Assembly: GCF_029871205.1 (NCBI RefSeq)
Contig: NZ_SSOJ01000044.1
Location: 1 to 55,667, forward strand
Length of the DNA: 55,667 nt
From: Pseudomonas sp. BN417
GTDB taxonomy: Bacteria > Pseudomonadota > Gammaproteobacteria > Pseudomonadales > Pseudomonadaceae
Direction of reading: 5' to 3'
Part shown: one piece after another, positions 44,453 through 52,233 of the stretch
How positions within the stretch are numbered: position 1 is the first letter of the stretch
How the letters are laid out: every line of letters starts with the position of its first letter
The notes under the pieces: generated by a model
Database searches by the model: none
What the model saw: only the letters and a program-made list of their open reading frames with translations
What the model was told of the DNA's origin: nothing
Program-made: the position numbers and the translations under genes

Positions 44453-45367
44453 ATGACTACTCCCGTCCGCATCCTCTTCGTCGATGACGAGGAGCGCATC
44501 CTGCGCAGCCTCGCGCTGCAGTTTCGCCGCCAGTACGAGGTGATCACCGAGAGCGACCCGCTGCGGGCGCTGGAGCGCCTGAAGGAGGAGTCGGTGCAGA
44601 TCATCGTCAGCGACCAGCGCATGCCGGGCATGAGTGGCGCCGAACTGCTGGCGCGCTCGCGGGAGATCGCCCCGGAATGCCTGCGCATCCTGCTCACCGG
44701 CTATTCCGACCTGGACGCCGCGGTGGAGGCCTTGAACAACGGCGGCATCTTCCGCTACCTGACCAAACCCTGGGACCCGCAGGAGATGGCCTTCACCCTG
44801 CGCCAGGCGGCGGAAATCGCCGCGCGCCAGACCACTGCGCCGGTCACCGCGGCCACCAGCGAACTGGCCGCACCGCTCTCGCTGCTGTTGCTGGACGACG
44901 ACCTGGAAACCCTGCAGTGCGTCCAGGCCTTCTGCCAGGCCGGCGGCCACCGCCTGCTGCGCGCCCACAGCCTGAGCGAGGCGCTGGTGACCCTGAACCT
45001 GGAACCGGTGGACCTGCTGGTCAGCGACTTGCGGATCGGCAGCGAAGACACGGCACCGCTGCTCAAATCCCTGGCCCAGGCCCATCCGCGCCTGCTCAGC
45101 CTGGTGGTGACGCCCTTCCGCGACACCCAGGCCCTGCTCAAGCTGATCAACGAGGCGCAGATCTTCCGTTACCTGCCCAAGCCGATCCGCCGCGGCCTGT
45201 TCGAGAAGGGGCTGAAGGCCGCGGCCGAGCAGGCATTCCTCTGGCGTGCCCAGCCGTTGGAAAGCCTGCCGCGGATCGCCGAGGTGCCGAAAGAGGCTGG
45301 CGAGAGCCAGCGGGTCGGCAGCCTGCTGGGGATGCTGGCGCGGTTGCGGGAAAGGGTGATCGCCTGA
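44453..45367 (+). CDS. Response regulator with two receiver domains and no output domain
   Basis: 304 residues. Receiver 1 (5-125) has DDE, phospho-acceptor Asp 54 (SDQRMPG) and Lys 105 (LTKPW). Receiver 2 (142-260) has DDD, Asp 192 (SDLRIG) and Lys 243 (LPKP). The remaining C-terminal about 45 residues are not a known output domain. It is the probable partner of the CBS kinase upstream. It may act as a phosphate relay or sink, or through protein-protein contact. Confidence 0.9.
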   Translation: MTTPVRILFVDDEERILRSLALQFRRQYEVITESDPLRALERLKEESVQIIVSDQRMPGMSGAELLARSREIAPECLRILLTGYSDLDAAVEALNNGGIFRYLTKPWDPQEMAFTLRQAAEIAARQTTAPVTAATSELAAPLSLLLLDDDLETLQCVQAFCQAGGHRLLRAHSLSEALVTLNLEPVDLLVSDLRIGSEDTAPLLKSLAQAHPRLLSLVVTPFRDTQALLKLINEAQIFRYLPKPIRRGLFEKGLKAAAEQAFLWRAQPLESLPRIAEVPKEAGESQRVGSLLGMLARLRERVIA

Positions 45368-45392
45368 GGCCCGGGGTGGCACGGACATCCAC

Positions 45393-45455
45393 GTAGGGTG
45401 CGCCATGCGCACCGGAAGCCCTGCGCAGAGGTCCTGCTGCGCGCAGCGCACCTTA
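45393..45455. repeat. Family B repeat, copy 4 (contains the stop codon of a kinase)
   Basis: GTAGGGTGCGCCATGCGCACC at the left and GCGCGCAGCGCACCTTA at the right, between convergent genes. The TAA of the minus-strand histidine kinase (45453-45455) lies in the right arm. Confidence 0.85.
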
Positions 45456-46838
45456 TGGATCGAGTGCCGGCGCCGCTCGCGGCAACTTCAGCTCGGCACA
45501 GAGGCCGCCGCCTTCACGGTTCTGCAGCGTGATCATGCCGCCCAGGCGGTTGGCGATCATCTGCACTATGGCCAGGCCGAGGCCGGCGCCCTGGGGATTG
45601 TCCTGGCTGTAGAAACGCTCGAAGAGGCGTTCCAGCCTGGCTTCGTCTATCCCCGGGCCGCGGTCTTCGACGCGCAGCACCAGGTACTTCCGGTCATGGT
45701 TGTCCAGACTGACCTTGACTTCGCCTTCGGGTGGCGAAAAGTTCGCCGCGTTGGTCACCAGGTTCTGCAGGGCGATACCGATGGCGGCGGCGTCACTGGT
45801 GACGTGGAAATCCCCCTCGGCCACCTCCAGGGCCAGTTCCAGGCCCTTGTCCAGCAGCAGCGGGGTGAGTTCGGCGAGGTGTTCGCGGACCAGGGATTCC
45901 AGGTCCAGCCGCTGCCATTTCTGTCGTGCCAGTTCCGGTTCCACCCGGGCCATGGTCAGCAATTGGTGCACCACCCGGGTCAGCCGGTCGACGCCCAGGG
46001 TGAGAAAGCCCAGGGCTTCGGCGCGGGATTCGTCGCTGGTGGCCTCCAGCGCGTTCTGCGCGTGGAGCCGCAGCACCGCCAGCGGGGTGCGCATTTCGTG
46101 GGCAGCGTCGCCGATGAAGCGGCGCTCGCGCTGGAGCATCTGTTCGATCTGCGCCAGCAGGCGGTTGATCGCGGCTTGCATGGGTTCCAGCTCCTTGGGC
46201 AGTGGCTCTATCTGCAGGGGCGCCAGGGAGTCGGCATGGCGGCTGCGGATCAACCGGGCCATGTTCTGCAGCGGCAGCAGGCCCCAACCGATGGCCAGCC
46301 AGACCAGGGTGGCGAGGATGAGTATCCCCACCAGGTTCGGCACGAGGGTGTGGCGGACTATGCGTTGCACCAGGTCCTGGCGCACGTCGTCACGCTCGCC
46401 CACCCAGATCAGCAATCCCTGTTCCGGGTCCGGCAGCACGAAGCCGCGCCAGTGGTGGTCGTCCAGCTTGAAGTCGTGGAAGCCGGGCTGTTGCGGCGCG
46501 TCCTTGAAGAATGGTGCGCTGGCTGATTGCACCAGACTCCCGCCGTCGCTGTTCCAGACATGGAAGGCCAGCTTGCTCTCGTAGGGATGCCCGACCTTGC
46601 GCGGCTCGGCTTTGCTCAGCGCGTCGTTGAAGGCCCGATAGAGCGCGTCGCGCTCATTGCTGGCCAGCGGCATGCGCATCACCCCCAGCAGCAGGCGCGC
46701 GTTCTGCGCCAGCTGGGCGTCGTAGATCTCCTCGATTTCATGACTGCTGTCGCGGTAGTTGAGGTAGACGATGAGCAGGGTGCCGAGCAGCAGCAGGACC
46801 ATCACCAGCCACAGGGTGCGGCGGCGCAATGAGGTCAT
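45453..46838 (-). CDS. QseC/PmrB-type membrane sensor histidine kinase
   Basis: 461 residues. TM1 (about 8-28), a periplasmic domain (29-165), TM2 (about 168-188), HAMP, HisKA with His 247 (AAHEMRTPLAVLRLHA) and HATPase (LQNLVTNAANFSPPEG, VEDRGPGIDE, GAGLGLAIVQMI). It is the last gene of the seven-gene operon and overlaps the response regulator by ATGA. Its stop lies in a palindromic repeat. The signal sensed may be the product of the upstream enzymes. Confidence 0.92.
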   Translation of the reverse strand: MTSLRRRTLWLVMVLLLLGTLLIVYLNYRDSSHEIEEIYDAQLAQNARLLLGVMRMPLASNERDALYRAFNDALSKAEPRKVGHPYESKLAFHVWNSDGGSLVQSASAPFFKDAPQQPGFHDFKLDDHHWRGFVLPDPEQGLLIWVGERDDVRQDLVQRIVRHTLVPNLVGILILATLVWLAIGWGLLPLQNMARLIRSRHADSLAPLQIEPLPKELEPMQAAINRLLAQIEQMLQRERRFIGDAAHEMRTPLAVLRLHAQNALEATSDESRAEALGFLTLGVDRLTRVVHQLLTMARVEPELARQKWQRLDLESLVREHLAELTPLLLDKGLELALEVAEGDFHVTSDAAAIGIALQNLVTNAANFSPPEGEVKVSLDNHDRKYLVLRVEDRGPGIDEARLERLFERFYSQDNPQGAGLGLAIVQMIANRLGGMITLQNREGGGLCAELKLPRAAPALDP

Positions 46839-47497
46839 GGCCGGCCGTCCACCAGGTAGCCGATGCCGCGCACGGTGCGGATGAGTTCGCTGGAAAGCTT
46901 CTTGCGCAGGTGATGGATGTGAACCTCCAGGGTGTTGCTTTCAGCTTCCTCGTCCCAGCCGTAGAGGGTCTGCAGCAGGCGCTCGCGGGTCAGCACCTTG
47001 CCCGCTTGCGAGAGCAGTTCATGGAGCAGCTGGTACTCCTTGGGCGTGAGGGCCACCGGATTGCCCAGGTAGCTGACCTGCTGGTTGACCGGATCGAGGA
47101 CCACCCCGGCGTGCTCGATCAGCGTCTGCGGCCGGCCGGCGCTGCGCCGCAGGAGGGCACGCAGGCGCGCTTTCAGCTCGTTGAGGTCGAAGGGCTTGAC
47201 CAGGTAGTCGTCTGCGCCGGCATCCAGGCCGCGGATGCGATCCTCGGTGGCGTCGCGGGCGGTGAGCACCAGCACCGGCAAGGTCGAGCCCCTGGCGCGC
47301 AGCTGCTGGAGCACCTGGATACCGTCCAGGCGCGGCAGGCCGAGGTCGAGGATCGCCAGGTCGAAATCCTCGTTCTGCAGGGCGTGCAGGGCGCTGGCGC
47401 CATCGGTCAGCCAGTCGATGGTGTACCCCTCCTGGCGCAGGCCGCTGCGCACCCCCGCGCCGAGGGCGTTGTCGTCTTCGACGAGTAGGAGTCGCAT
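46835..47497 (-). CDS. OmpR-family response regulator (QseB/PmrA-type)
   Basis: 220 residues. A receiver with EDD, Asp 51 (LDLGLPRLDG) and Lys in VKPFDL is followed by a winged-helix DNA-binding domain (LTPKEYQLLHELLSQAGKVLTRERLLQTLYG, LEVHIHHLRKKL). It overlaps the kinase gene by ATGA and lies 8 nt after the TPR gene. A QseB/PmrA-like direct repeat (CTTCAG-N5-CTTAAG) precedes the first gene of the same operon and is the obvious target. Confidence 0.93.
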   Translation of the reverse strand: MRLLLVEDDNALGAGVRSGLRQEGYTIDWLTDGASALHALQNEDFDLAILDLGLPRLDGIQVLQQLRARGSTLPVLVLTARDATEDRIRGLDAGADDYLVKPFDLNELKARLRALLRRSAGRPQTLIEHAGVVLDPVNQQVSYLGNPVALTPKEYQLLHELLSQAGKVLTRERLLQTLYGWDEEAESNTLEVHIHHLRKKLSSELIRTVRGIGYLVDGRP

Positions 47498-47505
47498 GGG
47501 CGGCC

Positions 47506-48150
47506 TTAGGGTTTCTGGATTTCCTGCAGTAAAGCATCGATTTCCCGGCGCCGGCCCTGGTCGGCCAGCTCGCGTCCCGGGCGTGGGGCGGCCTCCCGCG
47601 CCTTGAGCAGCACCGCGCGGGCTTCCATCTTGCGGCCCGCGCGGTGCAGGTGGTCACCCCAGAAGTACAGGCTGTCGATGCCCCTGGGATTGATCTGCAG
47701 GGCCTTGCGCAGCAGTTTCTCCGCTTCCGCCTCGTCACCGAAGCTGATGGGCCAGCCGGGCACCCGGTCGTAGAGCGCACCCAGGCTGGTGTAGGCCGAG
47801 CCCTGCAGGGCGCTGGGGTCGAGCTGGATGGCGTGCTCCAGTGAGGCGCGGGCGTCCTTGACCTTGCCCAGGGCGCCCAGTCCGCCTTCGGCACCGGCCC
47901 AGCTGCTGGTGACGATGCCATGCCAGATCCAGGCCTCGGCGGCTTGCGGCGCGTCGTGGGTGAAGGCGGCACTCTGGGCGGCGAGTTTCTCGAACTCGGC
48001 GGCGCGTTGTTTCTCCGGGACCTGATACTGGATTTCCGCCCAGCGCTGCTGGATGGCGGCGAGGCGCTGGCTGTCGCCGGCGTCCAGCGCCCAGGCCGGA
48101 ATGCTGAGGATCAGCAGCAGGCCGAAGGCGCAGATGAGCTTGTTCATCAT
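47506..48150 (-). CDS. Exported TPR-repeat protein
   Basis: 214 residues. A signal peptide ends near residue 22 (SIPAWA). Helical TPR-like repeats follow (ARASLEHAIQLDPSALQGSAYTSLGALY..., AEAEKLLRKALQINPRG, EARAVLLKAREAA). It is probably periplasmic and could be a partner of the kinase sensor domain. Its ATG overlaps the SDR stop by ATGA. It links the enzyme block with the two-component block of the operon. Confidence 0.85.
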   Translation of the reverse strand: MMNKLICAFGLLLILSIPAWALDAGDSQRLAAIQQRWAEIQYQVPEKQRAAEFEKLAAQSAAFTHDAPQAAEAWIWHGIVTSSWAGAEGGLGALGKVKDARASLEHAIQLDPSALQGSAYTSLGALYDRVPGWPISFGDEAEAEKLLRKALQINPRGIDSLYFWGDHLHRAGRKMEARAVLLKAREAAPRPGRELADQGRRREIDALLQEIQKP

Positions 48151-48953
48151 GGGTGGTCCTTGCGGTGGGGGGCGGCACTGAAGCGACGGATGATCGGCAG
48201 CTGCTTGTGCAGGGCGCGGTCCACCAGACGCGGCAGCATGCCGTTGAGGCGGACGAAGAGCTTTTCCGGCCAGCCGAGGTAGAGCTCGCGAAGGTCTTTC
48301 TCGATGGCCGCGATCACGGCTCCGGCCACCTGCTCGGGCTCGTCCACACCCACCTTGAGCTCGGCGTTGAGGGCCATGGCCGCCTGGCTGTTCATACCGG
48401 TGCGGGTGGCGCGCGGGGCGACGTAGAGGACATTCACCGGGGTGTCCGCCAGCTCCCGACGCAGGGCCTCGGAGAAACCGCGCAGGGCGAACTTGCTGGC
48501 GCAGTAGACGGTGTATCCGGGGTAGCCGATGGAACCGTAGGTGGAGCCGACATTGACCACCAGCCCATGGCTCTGCTGGCGCAGCAGCGGCAGCAGCGCG
48601 CGGGTCAGTTGCAGGGTGGCGGTGACGTTGAGGGCGAGCATGTCCTCTATCTGGCCGTCGTCCACCTGTTCGAGCATGGCGAAGCGGTTCACCCCGGCGG
48701 CATTCACCAGCAGGTTGACGCCGCCCATGCCGCGTGCGGCGTCCAGCACTCGCTGGCGGTCCTGGGCCTGGCGCAGATCGGCACCGATCCAGGCGAGCTG
48801 CTGTGGATAACGTCGCAGCAGCGCGGCCAGGGTCTCCCGCGTGCGGCTCACCACCAGCACCTGGGCACCGCGGGCGCAGAGCTGTTCGGCCAGGGCCAGG
48901 CCAATGCCGCCGCTGGCGCCGGTAAGCAGGGCACGACAGTCAGAGAGGCGCAT
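48147..48953 (-). CDS. Short-chain dehydrogenase/reductase
   Basis: 268 residues. It has Rossmann TGASGGIG (11-18), NAAGV, the catalytic Ser in VGSTYGSIGYPGY and YCASK with the Tyr/Lys pair. A C-terminal extension (ELYLGWPEKLFVRLNGMLPRLVDRALHK) recalls SDRs acting on acyl or lipid-like ketones. It probably reduces the product of the neighbouring oxidase or ligase. It overlaps the upstream gene by 14 nt. Confidence 0.92.
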   Translation of the reverse strand: MRLSDCRALLTGASGGIGLALAEQLCARGAQVLVVSRTRETLAALLRRYPQQLAWIGADLRQAQDRQRVLDAARGMGGVNLLVNAAGVNRFAMLEQVDDGQIEDMLALNVTATLQLTRALLPLLRQQSHGLVVNVGSTYGSIGYPGYTVYCASKFALRGFSEALRRELADTPVNVLYVAPRATRTGMNSQAAMALNAELKVGVDEPEQVAGAVIAAIEKDLRELYLGWPEKLFVRLNGMLPRLVDRALHKQLPIIRRFSAAPHRKDHP

Positions 48954-49614
48954 GTTGCACCTCACCGGCACGGGGCAGCCCGCGGAACATTTCGGCATAG
49001 AGCTGGTAGACCACCTTGGCGGCGTGGAGGACGGCCTGGCGGTCGTCCTCGTCGTCCAGCTGGTTCATCAACTGGCGGTAAGTGGCCATGTGGCCCTGGT
49101 CCAGGGCGCCGTGGGAGGACAGGTAGCTGAAGGCTTCGGCCGGCAGCTGCAGAGTCTCGCGGATTGTCCCGGCGGCCTGGGTGGCCAGGGCGATGCTGGT
49201 GCCCTCCAGCACCTTGACCATGCCGAACAGTCCCACCGGGTTGCCGCGGGCGATCAGGTCGTAGAGGTAGGCCACCATCAGCTCGATGGGCAGCGAGGGG
49301 CGGCTGCGGCTGACGGCTTCGGGGTCGCCGCCACAGGCGGCAATGTCGTCGAGTATCCAGCGCTCGTGGCCGTACTCTTCCTCGATGTATTCGCAGACCG
49401 CGCCTCGCAGCCATTCGAGGCGCGGCGGCAGGCGCGCGCCGCAGGCCATCATCAGCGGCACGGTATGCCGAACATGGTGGTAAGCCTGGCCGAGGAAGGC
49501 GCGGTAGCCCTCCAGGCTGACCTGGCCAGCCAGGGCCTCGCGTATCACCGGGACGCTGAACAGCGCCTCCCGTTCGCTGGCGGTGGCGGCTTGCAACTGG
49601 TCGAAGAAACTCAT
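48940..49614 (-). CDS. Heme-oxygenase-like di-iron/TenA-fold oxidase candidate
   Basis: 224 residues, all-helical. Candidate metal ligands are His 47/50 (YHHVRHT), Glu 80 and His 83 (EEEYGHERW), Glu 137 (LEGTS) and His 168, Asp 172, His 175 (SHGALDQGH). This layout resembles heme-oxygenase-like di-iron oxidases (the family of UndA and BesC) and TenA/PqqC-like folds. It does not look like a heme-degrading enzyme. In context it would oxidise an acyl or amino-acyl intermediate made by the AMP ligase, whose stop overlaps its start by ATGA. Confidence 0.78.
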   Translation of the reverse strand: MSFFDQLQAATASEREALFSVPVIREALAGQVSLEGYRAFLGQAYHHVRHTVPLMMACGARLPPRLEWLRGAVCEYIEEEYGHERWILDDIAACGGDPEAVSRSRPSLPIELMVAYLYDLIARGNPVGLFGMVKVLEGTSIALATQAAGTIRETLQLPAEAFSYLSSHGALDQGHMATYRQLMNQLDDEDDRQAVLHAAKVVYQLYAEMFRGLPRAGEVQHAPL

Positions 49615-51080
49615 GGTTCTACCTCGTGTTCGAGCTCGAGCAGGGTGCTGCGATAACGCGCGAGGATGGCCTCGCGGCGCGGGCGGCCGTTGGCGGTGAG
49701 CAGGCCATCGGCCGTGCTGAAGGGGACTTCCAGGCGGCGCCAGGCCCGGACCCGGGCGTAATCCGGGAGGGCGGCATTGGCGCTGGCGACGGCATCGGCC
49801 AGGACCTGGTCCGTGCAGGCCGGGTCCAGTGGCCAGAGCAGGGCGAGATTGCCCGGCAGCCCTTCGCCATGGACGAAGGCCTGGGCGATCGTGCCGCGCT
49901 GGGTCAGTTCGGCCTCGACCCAGTCCGGGTTCACATTGCGCCCGAAGCTGGTGATGAACTGGTGCTTCTTGCGGCCCCGGAGGTGGAGGTAGCCATCGGC
50001 ATCGAACTCGCCGAGGTCGCCGGTCGGCCACCATGGCCCGGTGAAGGGCGGCTCGCCCAGGTAGCCGAGCAGGACCGGGCCGCTGACCAGCACCTCGCCA
50101 TCCTCGGCCAGGCGCACCCGCACATGGGGCAGGGGCTGGCCGACACTGCCGGGGCGATTGGCTCCCGGCCGGTTGAGGCAGACCACGGACGCGCATTCGG
50201 AGAGGCCGTAGCCCTCGAACACCGGCAGCCCGACCCTTGCCGCACGAGCCAGCAGGTCCGGCGACACGCGCGCGCCGCCCACGGCGACGAAGCGGAACTG
50301 CCCGGGGCCCAGGTGCCCGCGCTCGATGGCGGTGACCAGGCCGAGCAGCAGCTGCGGCACCAGGATCAGGCTCTGGGCGCCACTGAGGACGACGCTGGCC
50401 AGCAGCTTCGGCCAGTCCACCCCGCTGGCGCCCTGAATACCCAGCTGGCGCTGGGGCAGCAGGGTGACGCAGGCCCCAGCCAGCAAGGCGGCATAGGTCC
50501 CGAGGTTCTCCAGCAGCACCGCCAGCGGCAGCACGGCCAGGTAATGCGCGGGTGCGCTGGAGCGGCTGGCGGCTTCCAGTTCGCCAGCCACCTGCAACAG
50601 GGACTCGGCACTCAGGCAGACGCCCTTGGGTTGTGCGGTCGTGCCGGAGGTGTAGGTGACCTTGGCGGTACCTGCCGGCAGGATGGCGCCGCCATTGACG
50701 GTCCTGCGCCAGAAATGGCCATCGGGCTGGAAGCCCGCGGCCTCCAGTTCGGCTGAGAACCCGCTGTCGGCCACTGCCAGGTTGACGCGGCATTGCGCCA
50801 GGCAATGAGCGCGCTGTTGCGGGCTGAAGAACGGCGGCAGCGGGAGGCAGGGGCGTCCGGCGAGAAGGGCGGCCAGGTCCCAGAGCAGGGCGTCGGGGCC
50901 GTTCTCCAGGGCCAGGGCGAGCACAGCTTCAGGTTCGGCGCGCAGCAAGGCTTCGCGCCGCTCCACTTCGTCCAGGAATTGGGTGTAGGTGTAGCGGCGG
51001 GTGTCGCCACGCAGGGCCAGGGGTTGCGGCAGGCGGCCGGCGTGCTGGCGGAGGATGGCGCGCAGGCCCTCAGGCTGCAT
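49611..51080 (-). CDS. AMP-dependent acyl ligase
   Basis: 489 residues of the ANL superfamily. The P-loop-like YTSGTTAQPKGV (143-154), EGYGLSECASVV and TGDLGEFDADGYLHLRGRKKHQF are present. The C-terminal A10 segment reads TANGRPRRE where most ligases have NGKxxR, so the catalytic Lys is Arg. The carboxylate substrate is likely a fatty or aryl acid. It overlaps the thermostable-hemolysin gene by 11 nt and the oxidase gene by 4 nt. Confidence 0.9.
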   Translation of the reverse strand: MQPEGLRAILRQHAGRLPQPLALRGDTRRYTYTQFLDEVERREALLRAEPEAVLALALENGPDALLWDLAALLAGRPCLPLPPFFSPQQRAHCLAQCRVNLAVADSGFSAELEAAGFQPDGHFWRRTVNGGAILPAGTAKVTYTSGTTAQPKGVCLSAESLLQVAGELEAASRSSAPAHYLAVLPLAVLLENLGTYAALLAGACVTLLPQRQLGIQGASGVDWPKLLASVVLSGAQSLILVPQLLLGLVTAIERGHLGPGQFRFVAVGGARVSPDLLARAARVGLPVFEGYGLSECASVVCLNRPGANRPGSVGQPLPHVRVRLAEDGEVLVSGPVLLGYLGEPPFTGPWWPTGDLGEFDADGYLHLRGRKKHQFITSFGRNVNPDWVEAELTQRGTIAQAFVHGEGLPGNLALLWPLDPACTDQVLADAVASANAALPDYARVRAWRRLEVPFSTADGLLTANGRPRREAILARYRSTLLELEHEVEP

Positions 51081-51744
51081 CGTGGGCCACCCTGTCGGCC
51101 TCGGGAAAACCCAGCCGGTCTATGACTCCGTTGTGTTGCAGCTGTTCGAAGCCGAAGCGGATGCTGCCGCAGAATACCTGCGGCTTCTGCTCGTAGTAGG
51201 TGCCCCATTGCTGTTGGGCATCCCCCAGCCGGCCAGGGACGGCATCGCCGAGCAGCAAGGGTTCCAGGCCCAGGCGTCGAAAGCTGTTGATCAGTGTTGA
51301 CGCTCCGGTGAACACCACCCAGTCCAGGCCCCGCAGGTACAGCAGCCAGGTGACGGCGACGATGATCAGCCGCGCATTGCCGGAGTTGATCGAGGCCAGG
51401 TTGCCCACTTCGACTATCTGGTCCCGCGCCACCGGGCGTGCGGCCTGTTGGGCGATCATGGTTTCGGCCGGAGCCTCGAGGTACTGCTCGAGGAACAGCT
51501 GACCCTGGCTGGCCAGGCGCAGTCCGGCCACGGCGCTGAGCGCGCCATGGTGATTACGCATGGAGAGCAGCTCGGGCATGAACTGGCGGACGTCGGCACC
51601 GTGGACGCTGAGGAAGCGCCGGTGGACGAAGGCCTCGGCCTGGCTGCGCCCTGGATCGCTCGCCAGCAGCAGGGACAGGTAGTGTTGCTGCGATTTGTGG
51701 CCGAAACGGAATGGGAACAGGGCGTTCCACTCGGTGCTGTTCAT
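51070..51744 (-). CDS. Thermostable-hemolysin-family (GNAT-like) protein
   Basis: 224 residues of the T_hemolysin family named for Vibrio delta-VPH. Blocks: AEAFVHRRFLSVHGADVRQFMPELLSMRN, ARDQIVEVGNLASINSGNARLIIVAVTWLLYLRGLDWVVFTG, FRRLGLEPLLLGDA. The fold is GNAT/acyl-homoserine-lactone-synthase-like, so acyl transfer is more likely than pore formation. GGAGGG lies upstream of ATG 51744. It is the first gene of the seven-gene operon. Confidence 0.85.
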   Translation of the reverse strand: MNSTEWNALFPFRFGHKSQQHYLSLLLASDPGRSQAEAFVHRRFLSVHGADVRQFMPELLSMRNHHGALSAVAGLRLASQGQLFLEQYLEAPAETMIAQQAARPVARDQIVEVGNLASINSGNARLIIVAVTWLLYLRGLDWVVFTGASTLINSFRRLGLEPLLLGDAVPGRLGDAQQQWGTYYEQKPQVFCGSIRFGFEQLQHNGVIDRLGFPEADRVAHDAA

Positions 51745-51793
51745 CGGTGCCCTCCAGGCGGGAAGCGTATGGAGAGCAGTATCCGGGGGAAGT

Positions 51794-51810
51794 CTTAAGG
51801 GACCCTGAAG
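51794..51810 (-). promoter_or_regulatory. PmrA/QseB-like box and promoter of the seven-gene operon
   Basis: Read on the minus strand: CTTCAG, GGTCC, CTTAAG, which is a direct repeat with 5-nt spacing like the PmrA/QseB consensus (two TTAA-type hexamers). Ten nt further is GATACT, a plausible -10. The start codon of the first gene is about 50 nt downstream of the box. Confidence 0.6.
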
Positions 51811-51856
51811 ACGGACAGCGCGACTGTCGCCTTGCGGTCACGCCAGCGCCACGGCG

Positions 51857-51953
51857 TTGTCATCCGGAGGGGGCATTCTAGATTCAGGAACAGAAAGGGC
51901 ACAGGACGTGCCAGGGTGCAAATTGAAGCTGCCGGCGATGGCAGCTTTTTTTT
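51857..51953 (+). ncRNA. Candidate small RNA with its own promoter and terminator
   Basis: Promoter-like TTGTCA (51857-51862), 16 nt, TAGATT (51879-51884). A terminator hairpin AAGCTGCC/GGCAGCTT (51926-51947) runs into a T-run ending near 51953. Between them a short stem GGCAC-AGGAC-GTGCC (51898-51912) displays AGGA in its loop, the shape bound by RsmA/CsrA. The predicted transcript is about 60-65 nt. No known sRNA name is claimed. Confidence 0.4.
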
Positions 51954-52032
51954 GCCTGGGCGCTCCTGAAGCGCTCATTGTCCGTGTTGGCGTCGTCGCC
52001 TCTGTCCGGCGAGGACGCCAACATGGAGGGGA

Positions 52033-52233
52033 TCACTCGTCGGCTTCGGCCGTGGCTACTGCGGGAAGGGGGGACTGGGGCTGGCTCTTCGCAGCGCTTT
52101 TCTTCCAGGACTCCTTGGGTTTCATGCCGGTGGTCCCGGTGGGAATCTGCTGGATTTCGCCACCATTGGTGAGGAACGACTCCACCTGTAATTCGAGAAC
52201 TGACCTGGATTTATCGATCAACGGGTTGGACAT
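52033..52233 (-). CDS. SutA-like small hydrophilic protein
   Basis: 66 residues. The central FLTNGGEIQQIPTGTTG resembles the FLxxGGxVQxI core of the RNA-polymerase-associated regulator SutA of P. aeruginosa. Here the acidic N-terminus of SutA is missing and the tail is basic then Ala/Glu-rich. AAAGGA lies about 9 nt before ATG 52233. It is possibly a transcription-modulating small protein; identity is tentative. Confidence 0.6.
   Translation of the reverse strand: MSNPLIDKSRSVLELQVESFLTNGGEIQQIPTGTTGMKPKESWKKSAAKSQPQSPLPAVATAEADE

Noticed and set aside
48940-50805. 621-codon frame that would extend the HO-like oxidase upstream
   Set aside because: The extension is a frame shadow of the AMP ligase. 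The true start at 49614 is set by the ATGA overlap.
51986-52022. Long hairpin as the terminator of the SutA-like gene
   Set aside because: The stem GTTGGCGTC/GACGCCAAC is strong, but no T-run follows on the minus strand, so I do not call it a terminator.
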